This document shows, piece after piece, positions 23,336-36,105 of a stretch of 64,000 bases of DNA. The stretch is from Nautilus pompilius (Eukaryota; Mollusca; Cephalopoda; Nautilida; Nautilidae), in assembly GCA_018389105.1 (NCBI GenBank), contig JACATO010000309.1, forward strand, positions 1,116,001 to 1,180,000, read 5' to 3'. A program made the translations under genes and the position numbers. The notes beneath the pieces are model-generated. The model ran no database searches. It was not told the DNA's origin and was given only the letters and a program-made list of their open reading frames with translations. Within the stretch, counting starts at the first letter, position 1. Every line of letters starts with the position of its first letter.

Positions 23336-26300
23336 AACTTTTTCCTCTTTTTAAATAATTATTTTCCTGAAATATGTAAATTTTCATCAGATGCCTTAAT
23401 TTATGGGAGATGACAAATTAATATGGTGGGTCAGACTATACAAATCCTTTCATAATTTTATGTAAACAGCATAAATATTTTATTCTGATTATTGGGCATA
23501 ATGCTGGTAGTGAATTCTTTTCTCATGAGAATGATAAGTGAGTGAATATATTACTATGGATCTACATTACATTGTTTCTAAGCTATAGGCCTGCATAGTC
23601 TCATTATTCCCTATTTACTCTGTAGGTTATTTTTATTTTTTAAATTCTTCTTCTCGTACACTAAATATCTGTATTCTGACCAAGTCACATTCTAATGATA
23701 AAATAAATGAATTGAACATTTAAAATATTAAAAATGTTTTGCGTTAACTTGTGGTAATATGTGCATTTATAAATTTCTTTTTGATTTTGTACTTTCTGAA
23801 AAACGTTTTTTCAACAGTAGTATTTAGGGGCTTGTTTTCCAGACCTATTTGTGTATGTGTTTCTAATGATTAATATATTAGAAAATTTATAGCATTAAAA
23901 AAAAACTTTGTTTTTAGATATTAAACTTTTTCTGACTTAAAAACATGATACCATTGTGTATGCATTTTAATAGCAAGAGAAATATGAAAATTAGAAATGT
24001 TTTTCACTAATAATACATTTCTTACAAAAGGGTACATGGTTCATGCATTAGTGAAAGTTGTATCAAAATGGCTGACTTTCTTTCTGGACTTCGTGTAGTA
24101 ACACTGAACTGTACACGTATTATTGCATAGTGGAACATTATAATATTGGCACTTATTTTTCATGCTGCCATTACTTACATTGTGGAAGAATACTATTAAA
24201 TCAGAAATAATCTGATATTCAGGAAAACTGTTAGGGAGACAGCATGGGAAGAGGGGTTGACCTTTCTGGAAATTGTCATCTTTGAGTGACATCACATTAT
24301 CAAGATTGTATCCTTGTAACATTTAAATTGATTTCTAAGAATTATAGCACATGAAATGATTGGTACTTATTGAGGGCAGGACTGTTTGTGCCTTGATATT
24401 TAGCTTCAACTGTAAACTAAAGATTTACTTTAAAGAGTTCTATAATTTGTCCCATAAGATAAGTTTTTTCTTTAAAGTTCTATATGTTGATAGCTGTAAA
24501 ATAACAACAGAGATTAGTAGTTGTGCTATAAATGTCTGTCCTTGTATCATTTTGTATTCATAGCTGCGCAAAGCATGTTTTTTTTTTGTTTTTCTTTGAA
24601 TAGTCGCATCACTAAGTATGGTTGGTTCTTCCATAGCAGATAATCTTCTTAGCCACAGAGGGTTGTTTTTACATCAGTAAATTGTGCTGAGTATTCTGAA
24701 AGTAGATTAAAAACTGACTTAGTGTCAGCTAATAATGGAATGTTTTTATCAGGCCTGCTGGTGTTGCTACCAGTGTTTCCTACTGCATGCAGTTGGAGGA
24801 AAATGTTTTTCTCTTGATATAGCTTTTTGAAAATTTTATATTGTGATGAGAGGAATCATTAGTAAAGATTTGTGGAGAAAATGAAATATAAATTGATAGG
24901 GCATTAGCTTTATCTTACCCCCATCAGCCAATTAAATGTAGCCAAGCAGTAGCATGAGTGATAATAAGTTGTTCTAACATTAAAAAATATACTGATAGGA
25001 AATTCTAATTGTTGTAGTGTTTATCAGTTGTCAGAAAAAGTAAATGTGCAGTCTATTGTTTTCATTAATTTTGTGAATGCCTGCCATAATCTCAAAGCCC
25101 TTTTTTGAGAGAGAAAAAAAATGCTATTAGCATTTCTATATTTCATACATTAATTAGTGGTATTGACCAGTGTGGCATCCACCAGCAAGGCTGTGGAGAA
25201 AATTATCCAAGAGAATGTGGCCCTTAGCTGCAGATTTTATAGTCATGAATTCAATAAAAAGTATCCTTGGGATTGCACAAGCTTATCATATAAAGAGCTT
25301 ATTCTCCATTTTTTTTTTACATGAAGTCTTAACTTATTGGCATGGTACAATGATTATTTCAAAAGTATGTGGTCATGTGTGAGAGGTGGAACATGATTTT
25401 TTAAAATATAACTTTTGGTGAAATAGAGGCTGTCCCCTCTGGATACACTTAGTAAGTCAGTCTTTGAATGTGTCCTTGGATCATAGATGCATGGCTTTGA
25501 ACTCTCTTTGTTTATGGCGTAGTTGTGAAAATAAATTGTGATTGCTTTGCTTGACCCTCCCATGACACTTTAATTTACTGGTATAAGTTTGTGTGTGCAA
25601 GTTCACACATTATGGTTGTTGCTGTTAACATTATTTGTGCCATGGATTTTGATTATTGGAAGAAATCTGCACATGGGATAAAACAGTCAATTTTTGTTAA
25701 ATTTATAATAAAGATATAACTTTAAAACAAAATATGTAAATAATTTTTAATGAAATAAAAATTGGATTTATTTTTTAAAACTCAGCATACATTTTATACC
25801 GAGTTTATTATCTGGGCTCAAATGTCTGCTAGTTAAACTTTGTATCATTATTCAAAAATCAGGTTGTGTTGAGGAAAATTTGGAAGAAACATCCTGATGG
25901 GGAAAAAATTGACTGTATATACTGGAAATTCTTAAGCTAAAAACAGAAGTGAAATAGTTGTAATTTTAGACTAATAAAAATGTAAATTACTAAAATTTTT
26001 AACTGACTGTGGATTATCACTATCATTGCTATTTTTAAATTCTTTTTTGCTGAAAAACATTAATGAAGGCAATAGCACAATTTTCAATAATGTCAATTTG
26101 TTCACCCTAACAAATTGCATATCAACTAACTTTTTTATAATTGAAAGATACCAGATAATACTTTGGGTGAACTCTTTTTCAAATAAAGAGTGGGATAAGT
26201 AATGAAGAAATTGTTCATAACTTTGGGAAACATCTAAGATAAAAGTAATATGAAATGTAGCTAATTAAAAAAAGTTTAAGAATCCATTGATTAAAAAAAT

Positions 26301-26791
26301 AATGCTTAGAAGATAAACCACATCTTGAAGTTGATATTTTAGTAAATTAAACCAGATAATTCTCATTGCAGATGCTTTATGAATGGATGTTGGGCAGAAT
26401 TACAGTGATACTCAGAGGAAACCTGATAAATAAGCTTCTAATCAGCCAGTAGCTGTCAGTGTCTTGTCTACTTTTCAACACTGCTGAAATCATTAGATAT
26501 GTTTATCTTTTTAATACAACAACTTTTTTTCCCCCAGTTCATGTAAAATTGACATTTGATAATGTTTTTAAAAGCTATATGATACCATCTCAGTAAAGTC
26601 AGTTTACTGAGATATTGTAATGCACAGTTAGATGTTTGACTAAAGTTTAAAATATGGTTTTATACAGGACTGCCAGCATTTTTTTGTTTTAGTGTTTCAG
26701 GGTTGGTTGTTTGTGTATTTTTTTTGCTGCTGTTTTTTTTTTTTCCTTAAATTTTTAGGTAGATGCTGTTTTTTTTTTCCAAACTTTCTAA
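23336..26791. other. AT-rich non-coding stretch with unassigned open frames
   Basis: A minus-strand open frame at 24041-24322 (93 codons, Cys-rich second half with PLCNNTCTVQCYYTKSRKK) and another at 25354-25563 (69 codons, SSKPCIYDPRTHSKTDLLSV) have less skewed composition than typical intron translation. Neither has a domain that I recognise, splice sites that frame it, or neighbours that support it. They may be transposon remains or chance. Confidence 0.3.
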
Positions 26792-26812
26792 TGTGTGTGT
26801 GTGTGTGTGTGT
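26792..26812. repeat. (TG)n microsatellite
   Basis: About ten TG units in the plus strand, in T-rich surroundings. Confidence 0.9.
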
Positions 26813-29338
26813 CTGTGAGATCATTTGCATTTCTTTTGCTCTTAAGTACAAAAATTAAATAATGAAGATTTGCTTGATTTACTCTTAACTAACTGAGTAA
26901 ACTAACAAGCAAAAATCAAAGAGCATTGATTGCACACTGGCATTTTTCTAGGAAGTTGATGAAATAGGATTTTAAAAAAAATGCATTTCAGTTTCTGTCT
27001 CTTTAAAAGTCCTCTTGATATAGTTAGGGCTGCAGATTGACATTGGATGGTGTAGCTATGACAGCAATTCAAATGGCTCAGATGTGCAGTAAAGCTTAAT
27101 ATTGAACTCGTTTCCTTGATCATTAGCTTCTGGTCATTAAGACCCAAAAAAAAGTCCGACACAAATGATAGACATATAAAATAGTCTTTCATGACCACCA
27201 CTTAATAGTCATATGATATAATGTAATGAACCAAGTTGCACAGAAATTTGTTTGGCTTTAGTTTGAATATTGACATAAAATGATTGGAAGCTTGAAGTTT
27301 GAATTAATGAATAATGAGGTGCAAAAGCTTTAATTATCTGTAATTATTATGTTTGTTGAAATCCAAAATTAATGTTATGTGCAAAAATATTTAAAAAATC
27401 AAAACTTTCTTCATACAGTGAAGTAAGCTTTTCACATTGTTTATTCTCAACAGTTCTGTTCTTGCTTTGTAGTCATTTTTTCAATGTCAGAAGGCAACAT
27501 AGTAATTACTTTTGTGCCTGGAATATACTGAGAGATTGTAATAATTTTTCTTTTTATAGTTATTAATGAATTGCTTTGTATTTTTGTCATTTACATCAGA
27601 CAAATTTAAAAATAACATAAAATACAATGTTTTTTTTTTTCTTTCTGATTTTCTTTTATGAAAAAAAAATATATATATATATTTTAACATCTAACCATGA
27701 TGGTGTAACAAGTTTTGACATGCTTCAAAGACTTTTGTGCTATTTTTTTCCTTAAGCAAGCAAATGTGATTGGCGATGGACAATGGGCTAAATAATTATT
27801 CACAAACACAATTGATTTAGAAATTTTGTGACATCTTTGAGAGTTGTCAATTCTCTGACCACAATAGATTGATCCACCTTTTTTTTTTTTTATTTTCTTT
27901 CCAGAATACCCTAACATTAATAACAGATCCATTTCTGTTTGTTTATTTTTTACTCTACTATGTAATACTAGATGGAATCTGATGGTTTTTTTTGTTCTGA
28001 TGCATCACATATTGTAAATCAGTTCTGCTTATTTCATATGCTTTGTTGGCTTCCAATTCTCCATGTGAAACTGCTTGTTACATAAGCCACAACAGCTGTA
28101 TTGCACACAGACCCTGCCATCCTGTACTTGAGTAGATAGTAAGGCAAGTTCCAGCAAAAATGTTTAGTAAAGCAGGAACTTCATATGTATATCAATGCAC
28201 ACATTGTAAAATTTTTGTCTAAGTAACAAAATGCCTATTTAAACATTTTATGGAATACTAATATAATTTATGTAAAAATAAAAAGAAACATTAAAAAAAT
28301 TTACATTTTTGCTGTGTACTAATAAATGTTATTTTAAAAAGAAAAACATCAATTTATCAGAATTCCTGATTACTTGGGCTTATTTAGTGGGCAGATTTTC
28401 TTTTGCATAAATCTGTTTAACACTGCAAAATTAAATTATAGTTATTAAAACAACAGAAGAAAAACAAACAAAATCCTTCTGCCTATTACAAACATTTTCA
28501 CAATATCAGTTTTTATTCCTTGATTTCAACACCAAGATTTCTAACTTAGGGTTTTGTTTTTACCTACATGTGTATGTTTAGTATTTCGACCAAACTTTGT
28601 GAGTTCCTGAGCTAATTTTAGTGTGTTGTTGGTTTCTTCATTATCATAATGCTTAGTTTAAGAGCAGTTGAACTTTTACTAGATCTTGGTAAGCTAATTT
28701 CAAATGCATCCACATAAATCACTTAAGCAAACAATGTGCTAGTTTTAAGTGCCTTTTATTATTATTATCAAGTAAATTTCTAAAACTATTTTGTGTACTG
28801 AACTTTTAAAAACCAGTAAATATAGCTGTGTACTTAAGTAACTTTTATAAGTAGAATTAATATATTATTTATGTATAGCACCAGACAAACTAAACTCATT
28901 TTTAAAATTTTTGTTACATAGCAAATTTGTTTATCTAATTACTGTTTACAGTGTGTGATTTGCTGAGTAGCATATTGTAGCTTATCAATAGCGGCATTTT
29001 GGTAAAACTTACTATTCTTGACCCTTTGCCTAGTATCTTGCATAGTATTAAAAATAGTGAGAGATTTTCAAAACCTAATAGTGATTATTAATATTCTAAG
29101 TTATGATGCTGCTGTTGCCATGTTTCCTTTCTCATATCCCCAAAAAAGTTGATAAAAATAAATTAAAAGAAAAAAGAAAGGTTTAGGAAAACAGAAACAA
29201 AATGACATGAAGACTTGTCAATTGTTTGTGGCAGGGTAAGAGCAGTAGGTAGGTTATGTCTCCTTTAAATTAAGCAGTTGGAGGGAAATAACCGCCACCT
29301 TTCAGGTGTGCCAATCCATAGGTGGTAGTATTAGATTG
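26813..29338. other. AT-rich non-coding stretch
   Basis: No gene recognised. Contains poly(T) runs near 27630 and 27883 and a short (TA)n near 27670. The minus-strand frame 26902-27201 is open for 99 codons but looks random. Confidence 0.5.
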
Positions 29339-29415
29339 TATGGTGAAATCTTCATTAAAAGTTAGATTAACATTTAGTCTCTTCTCAGTTAACTTTTAGT
29401 GAAGATTTCACCATA
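29339..29415. ncRNA. Near-perfect hairpin: candidate pre-miRNA or foldback MITE
   Basis: The left arm 29339-29364 (TATGGTGAAATCTTCATTAA, then AAGTTA) pairs with the right arm 29390-29415 (TAACTTTTAGTGAAGATTTC, then ACCATA) across all 26 positions, with one G-U or A-C position (T at 29355 against C) depending on which strand is transcribed. The loop is 25 bases. Arm length (about 26) and total length (77) fit an animal microRNA precursor, though the stem is more perfect than usual. I do not recognise the arm as a known conserved microRNA. A miniature foldback element is the main alternative. It lies in a long non-coding stretch of the candidate plus-strand intron. Confidence 0.4.
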
Positions 29416-30790
29416 TATTTTGTACTAACTAGTCATTTGTGTCATTGCTCAGCATTAAAAAAAAAAATTTAAGAGTAGCAGAGCTATTTCTGCATATACT
29501 GCTGTCTGGGGCATCCTGTGACAAATCTTGGATTATTTGTGTAGTATGAGTATTTCTGGTATACTCTGTGTTCCTTGTTTTGTTCTGCTGTTTTTGTTTA
29601 TCCCTTGGAAAAATGCTTTTCTCTTTGAAAACTTTTAGCCAGTAACAAATAATAGCTATTGCAATTTTAAAGAGATAGCAGAAAAGTATTTTTTATTAAC
29701 TGATGAATTTTATGATTCTTTTTAGTTATATAAATAACTTCTAATTTCTTAATCTTGAAAAAAGCATCTATTTCTATATATTTTAACCCAAATGTAAGTA
29801 TTTTATTTTAATGCTTCTAGTTTTTAAAAAGGAATCATGAACTGAAAAATATAGAAAATTTCTCTAATCTTTTAAACAATGATACTCTATTTTATACTTT
29901 AAAAGGAAGTGTTAGTGGTAGTTTTTAACATCACTTTTCAGTATGACTACATTAGGGTACAGTTTTTATAGAATTTGTTTACTGATGAAATGGTGAGTTG
30001 CTAATAAGGAATATTCAACAATATAGAGCTGCAAAAATCTGGTTCAGTTTAAAATGTCTTTTACATGCAATTTCAAAGTATTTAGAAAATACTTTTGAGT
30101 CTGAAATATTTATTTAGTTCAAGTTAATGCTTCACTTTTAATGTATCTTATGGAGGTTACTGGTGATAGATATGCAGACAGATTAATGACACTGACTGAC
30201 AGTCTCTCCTAGCATAATACATTTACTTTTATTACAACTATCAGTAAATGCTCATATTACCATGGATTCAATGATAACTGAAATCAAAGTTACTCAGAAT
30301 TTATTTACAAATTATCTCTACTTGTAATATTTGATTATTAAAATTTTTTTCTCTTATTTTAAATCCATTTCTCTGCTGTATATGTTATTTTTTTGCTTTA
30401 GTCCATTAACATCATTTTATCCCTGAAAGTAATTTGTATTGTTGGTATCAAAACTAAGTCAGTCTAAGTTAACAATATTCTTGGTGTGCCCTCTAGTATA
30501 ATTTATGAAAGATACAAGTGAAATATCACTAAATTCTGATTTTAGACTTACTCATTTTTTAATGTATTACTGCATGTCTGAATACTGTTGTGACTTGTTA
30601 GATTACTAGGAAGCCAACATTTTCTCTGCTTCAAACCTATATCCACTGGTTTGATCATTTAGTGTATCTTTTCAAAAGCTTGGCATTATTTACATCTTAC
30701 ACAGAACACACAGAATGTTTTGCTGTTTCAGAATGAGGCTGCTTTTATTAAAGAGTTGTACTTCTACAGAATGGTCTTTCTTTATATAGT
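29416..30790. other. AT-rich non-coding stretch
   Basis: Nothing recognised between the two hairpins. Confidence 0.55.
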
Positions 30791-30851
30791 GGGACATTCA
30801 AATGAAACTCAACTAAAGACAATCAGTGGGGTAGGTTTCATTGGAAGATCC
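30791..30851. repeat. Short foldback with transposon-like ends
   Basis: The left arm GGGACATTCAAATGAAACTC (30791-30810) and the right arm, read in reverse complement from 30851, GGATCTTCCAATGAAACCTA are alignable with several mismatches around the shared core AATGAAAC. The core TTCAAATGAAAC also occurs at 2089-2100. It looks like two terminal repeats joined after loss of the element's middle. Confidence 0.45.
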
Positions 30852-33800
30852 TTCAGTTTTCAAACTTGAAGAAAAAAATTCAACAACAATGTGTAACAAA
30901 AAAATTCTATCCTTTCAAATTAATTTACATATTCAGTTGGTTATAAGATAAAAGGATTTAAGGACTCAGCAGATCCCATGTGGTTCATCTATCTCTTTGT
31001 TGGCAGTGCACTTTTTTGTACACTGGTGGGGTGGTTCCAGTTGTACAAAAACAACAATTTCTCTGCATCTGTTTGATTACAGAATCTTCCTTTGTTAATT
31101 CATAATATTCAAAGTTCATCACACTACTTCAGATTATCTGCTCTTAAAATTCTCATTGCAATGTATTCAGTTTCTAAAATAAAAATAAAAAATCTTTGGC
31201 TATCTATCAGTTAAAGCTGCTACTTGCAATAATGCTTTGCTTTTGTTTCCAAATTTGGAACTGCAGAGGTATGCAGATTTTAAAATACTATACTGGAGGG
31301 TTTTTTGTTGTTAATTCATTTGTTTTCTAGTGAATAATGAATTGTTTGAAATCTGAGGTGTGTTGATGGTTGATACTTTTTTTAAGTTACATACATTTTA
31401 CACTATGTTGCATTACATTTATGTTAATTAAAAATTGTAAAGTTAAATTTGAATTTCTATACTTGAAAGTGGGAATATTCAAAACAAGCACCCGCTATCT
31501 GCTTTAACCAAAGAAACCACCTAACAGCGCAATGTCACAGAAGCTGACTTTCTGGCCAAAAGTCCTGATTCTTTTAATTACAAATATTACCACAGTTGAT
31601 GCACACAGTATCTGCTTCATGAACCTTAGCATAATTTTTGGTGCACAACTTAGCCAGGTTTTATTAGCTTCCATACTGACACATTATGGGAAATTTAAAA
31701 TTGTCTGAATAGAAACTTTCTGATTCTATACATCATCCTGTTTTAAATAGATTTGAATTATTTCTTTAAAAAAAGCAACATATTCTAACTGTAATTTTTG
31801 TTGATTCTATACCATTTCTGTTTTGGATGTAACTGATAAACTTCTCTTTAATTATAAAGTAATATTTAGTCCAGAAATCATTGTAGAAAAGACATAAAAC
31901 ATGGTTTTGCCTATGTAAAGACTGAAAAAAAGGCAAGACAGGCAAATGTTTAAGGGTGAGACTAAATCATGGGAAAAAACCTCATCAACAACCATGATTT
32001 CAACTTATCCCAGACATGAACTGACATAGTAATGTGATAGATAATCACATTGAATTTGAGAGAACATTCCGGATGAGAGAACATTTTTGAAATACAAATA
32101 TTTCTGCTGTTCATAATCTCCCTTAAAAAAAAAAATCTATGCATTTTGATTTTCATGCAGTGTACAATTTTTTTAAAAAAAATTTTCTTGTTCTTAACTT
32201 TCTTTGGTTTAATGATTTAGAAAAAAAAAATTTTTATTAGTTGATTTTCTTATTGAAGTTATGTCTACTCAGATTGTCTGCAAGGCAAAAAAGTCAAAAT
32301 ATTGATATTGCTTTTAATTTGTATGCACATTGCAGTTAGTATTGTCAAGAATTATTAGGATAACTGTTATTAAAGTACATCATCATACAAATATATCAGA
32401 TTATTTAAAATCAAAGTGCTAAGTCTTCAACTTATTTCATTCTTTTTACTGAACATGACTGATGTCTGAATTCATAAGTAAACCAGTAAATGAACCTCTG
32501 AAATGTTAAAATTTGTTTTATCATAAAACTGTACTTAAAGACTACTTTCTTTAAAAAAAAAGTCTGCGTGTTTGTTTGTTTCTGGTCTTAACTATAACAT
32601 TGCAAGGTTTTATTATTTAAAAAATACAAAAAAAAACTATATATTTAGTTGTTATGATGAAGCAGAAATCTATTTGCCACAAACCAAAATTATATGTAAT
32701 TTCTTTAAATTCTTCTTAAAATAAAATGAGCAATTGTATAAATTTGTAGAGATCTTTTTCCTTTCTCTGTTCCCATTCCTTGGAATATGCATTGATTTTA
32801 TGAATAATTTTGGAAATTACTTTATTCATATTTAATTATTAAAGGGAAAAAAATTGGCAAAAATATAGCCAAAAGTTTATTAAGAGGTCACTTATTGCAG
32901 TCAGATTGTTAGGAGTTGCATGAATGGCATGTTTTTTCTGCTTGGCTAGAGCTGCCATTGGAATCTGTGATCCTGGCTGAAATTATTATATTCACTTGGA
33001 GATATTGATTAGATAATGTCTGAACTCTTGAATATTGGTGAATTACAATGAAGCAGCAAGTAACTAATTGCAAGAAGTTAATATATAAGATTATTATTCA
33101 GTATGAATGTCAATTAAATATGTATTATTTAACAAGTATCCAGCTGATCAATACCAGGCATATTCTTACATCTAAAGAAGATTGTTGCTCAAAAGAAAAT
33201 TTTGGTCTAGGTTGTGTTTGAAGAGTAATTTACTTGAGCTTCTGCACTAAGCTGCCCTGTAGTGACCAAATTTCTGAGCTCAGGTATTCTAACCAACCAC
33301 TACTATATTTAATGTTTGCTTATTAACCAACCTGCCTGCTTCATGGAAGAGAGAAAAAAAGAGCTAATTTTTTGCATCATTAACCCTTCTCAAGAGTTGA
33401 ATGTGAGTGTTGATTTTCATGTTTACAGGGAACTCTACTAGAACTGTGAAACAGTTCAAACTGTTTGGTTTTTCTTTCTAACCCAAAACTAAACCATAGT
33501 TAGGAAAGAAAAAATATAGTGAAGCTGAAATGAAATCAAACTGACTAAAAACTGTTTGAAAGATCTTTCAGCTTAATTGGAGACTTAGGTTTTAGAAAGA
33601 TAATTGATCCAATTCTTGAAAGTTTAATGTTAAAATGTTTGTGTTAATATTAGGAAGAAAGTGTCAAGGGTTGTAATTGCACCACACCCCCCCAAAAAAA
33701 AACATTGGAAGGAGGGTTAGAGTTATCTTCTAGTTGACCTTATTTAAAACATGCTCACTGCATAAATAAATATTTTTGTCTTTTCATTGTTTGTCAGGGT

Positions 33801-36105
33801 TATTGGTTATAGGTGCTTTGACTTTTTAACATTGTTGTTAAATTAGATGAAAACAAATGTGGTCTTTTATTGGACTACTGCAAAAATTTATATTTAGTTA
33901 AAGTGCTATTTAGTTATTCTGTTAGCTGATTAATCTGTTTAGGTGAAATGGAATATTTCTAAAATATGAAAATTTTAAAATATGCAAATGCCTCTCAATT
34001 TAGATTAGGTCAGCATGAGAGGATTTGACCCATATGCTTTTCTAGTTTTATATTGTAAAGGAGGCTTACCTTTTGCATAGGATGAGTGTTTATTAAGAAA
34101 GAATATGCAAGTTTAAAATGGATATCCTCATCTTCCTTTCCTTAGCACAACTGTGGAAGTAAAGAATGATTTTTTAGTCTAATGTATAGAAAGGTTTCTT
34201 TTCTTAAAACCCAGGTGGCATCTAAATTTGAATAACTTTAATTTTTACTTTTTTGTGTACAAAAATGTGTCACTATTAATATATGGCACAAATAAAATAA
34301 ATAAATAAATCCATTTTTTTGTCATATGTAAATAAATGACAACACACAATAAAAGGAAACCTTGATTCAAATTTCTTCTTTGATTAAGGTTTTATGCACA
34401 GAGTTGAAATATCTGTTAGTCTCACCAAAGTTTTAGCACAATATTTAAATCTAAAATATGGAGGAATTTTGGAAAGAAAGAAAGGAAACATCTAGGGCAT
34501 TTTTCTTCTCTTTCCCATTAAAAATACCAAATGAAGTAGAAGATAGTTTGACTGAGAGAAGACTAAACCTGAACAAGCTGATATCTCATTTAGAATGAAG
34601 CATGTGTATAATTACTTATGCTTGTTTTCTTTTGAAATTGTAACCCTAGATTCTTTTTATATGGTCAGATTAACCAATGGTAATATGGTTTTTAAAAAGT
34701 GTATAAGTAGTGTGGGGCATTCCAGTTGAGGTGTTCCTGGCTACTGATAATCAGACTAATTGGTGATAGCATCAGTAGTAGGAGGAAACTGATGGAAAGA
34801 AGCGTTCATGGAATGGGCTAAATTGTTCAATAGTTACAAGAATGCAGAAAACCATCATACTTAATGGAAGGCCCTTGGCCATTGGGAAGATACCAAACCA
34901 CAGCTATGAGTGAGTGCAGTAGAAGCTAACATGCTTTCCTACAGCCTTTAAAAAGTTTCATTTTCTTTGTAAAAAAAAAAAAACAAAATAAAGTGGTAGA
35001 AGTTTGTGTAACCAGCCTCTTCAGCAGTGTCAGTCTTCACATTTCTATTTCTACCTAGTTACTAATTAACACTATGTAGAGAAATAATACATAAGAACAA
35101 CCTAAAAGTAACTGATCTACAAACTTAATGTTAAATCAAGAAATTTGGTGGAAAGTCTTTACATAAATCAAGTTTAAAAACTTAACTTGCTCATGTTTTT
35201 AAGATATAAAATTTCTTTTATCTGCATTTAGAAAATAACAACAAAGACAAAAGTGAATTTTTTTAGATTTTGTAAGTTGTCAAAGGCTAGCTATTACCTA
35301 ATGTCATATTGCCATTGGACTGATTTATGATTGACTTTGTTAGACTTAATGTTATTTTTAAAAAAATGTTATATTTTTAAAATTATTATAGAATGGATAA
35401 TGGTCACCATTTTAGATAAATATTGAGACAAAGGTTGGATTCATAATTTATTTGTTGACAACCGAAGTCAGTTTAGATTTGTGATTCTTGCATTTATTGT
35501 GTTGGTGAGGTGAAGAGTTATCTACTTTTCAGTTTCAGCTAATGGCCTAACCAGGTTAGGGTTAGTTTTCCTTTTTTAAAGTTGTTTTGGCTTTTCACTC
35601 TGCTTTCTAACTTTCATTGGATCATTTAGCTGCATGATATTTACACTGTATCATAATCATTTTCTTTAATCAAATACATACATACAAATTTCTGTGAATT
35701 AAAACTCGATTGGAGGTATGAAATGAAAAGAAATCATAATATCTTGGTCTTTTTACCAAAAATATACAACTTGGCATTTAAAATCACAAAAGGCATTATG
35801 TACAGCTTTGCTTATTTAAAGAAATAAAGATTATATATGAACCATTATTATCATTCCCATTTATACAAATTAGATTTTTTTTTAGGAATTTCTTTTAGAA
35901 ACAAATATATAAATTTAATTTTTTTTTCTTGTACTTCATTCCTGACCATCACCTTTGCATGGGTTTAGCAAAATACAAGGAAAATTTTTTTCACATATCA
36001 ATGGAGTTTGGCCAAATAATATCAAAGTCCTATGGGTTTGTTTCTTTATACTATAATGGATCCTTTTTGGAGTTGATTTACATGTTCAGTTTTTACAACA
36101 GTACC
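30852..36105. other. AT-rich non-coding stretch
   Basis: No exon or known repeat was recognised. 33469-33515 can form an imperfect hairpin (TTTTTCTTTCTAAC against GTTAGGAAAGAAAAAA). 34695-34930 is less AT-rich than its surroundings but gives no convincing protein. The part just below 36106 would hold the 3' UTR of the minus-strand FN3 gene; its extent cannot be fixed. Confidence 0.45.

Noticed and set aside
33469-33515. Imperfect hairpin as a second microRNA candidate
   Set aside because: Short A/T-dominated arms with a bulge; such structures are common by chance in AT-rich DNA.
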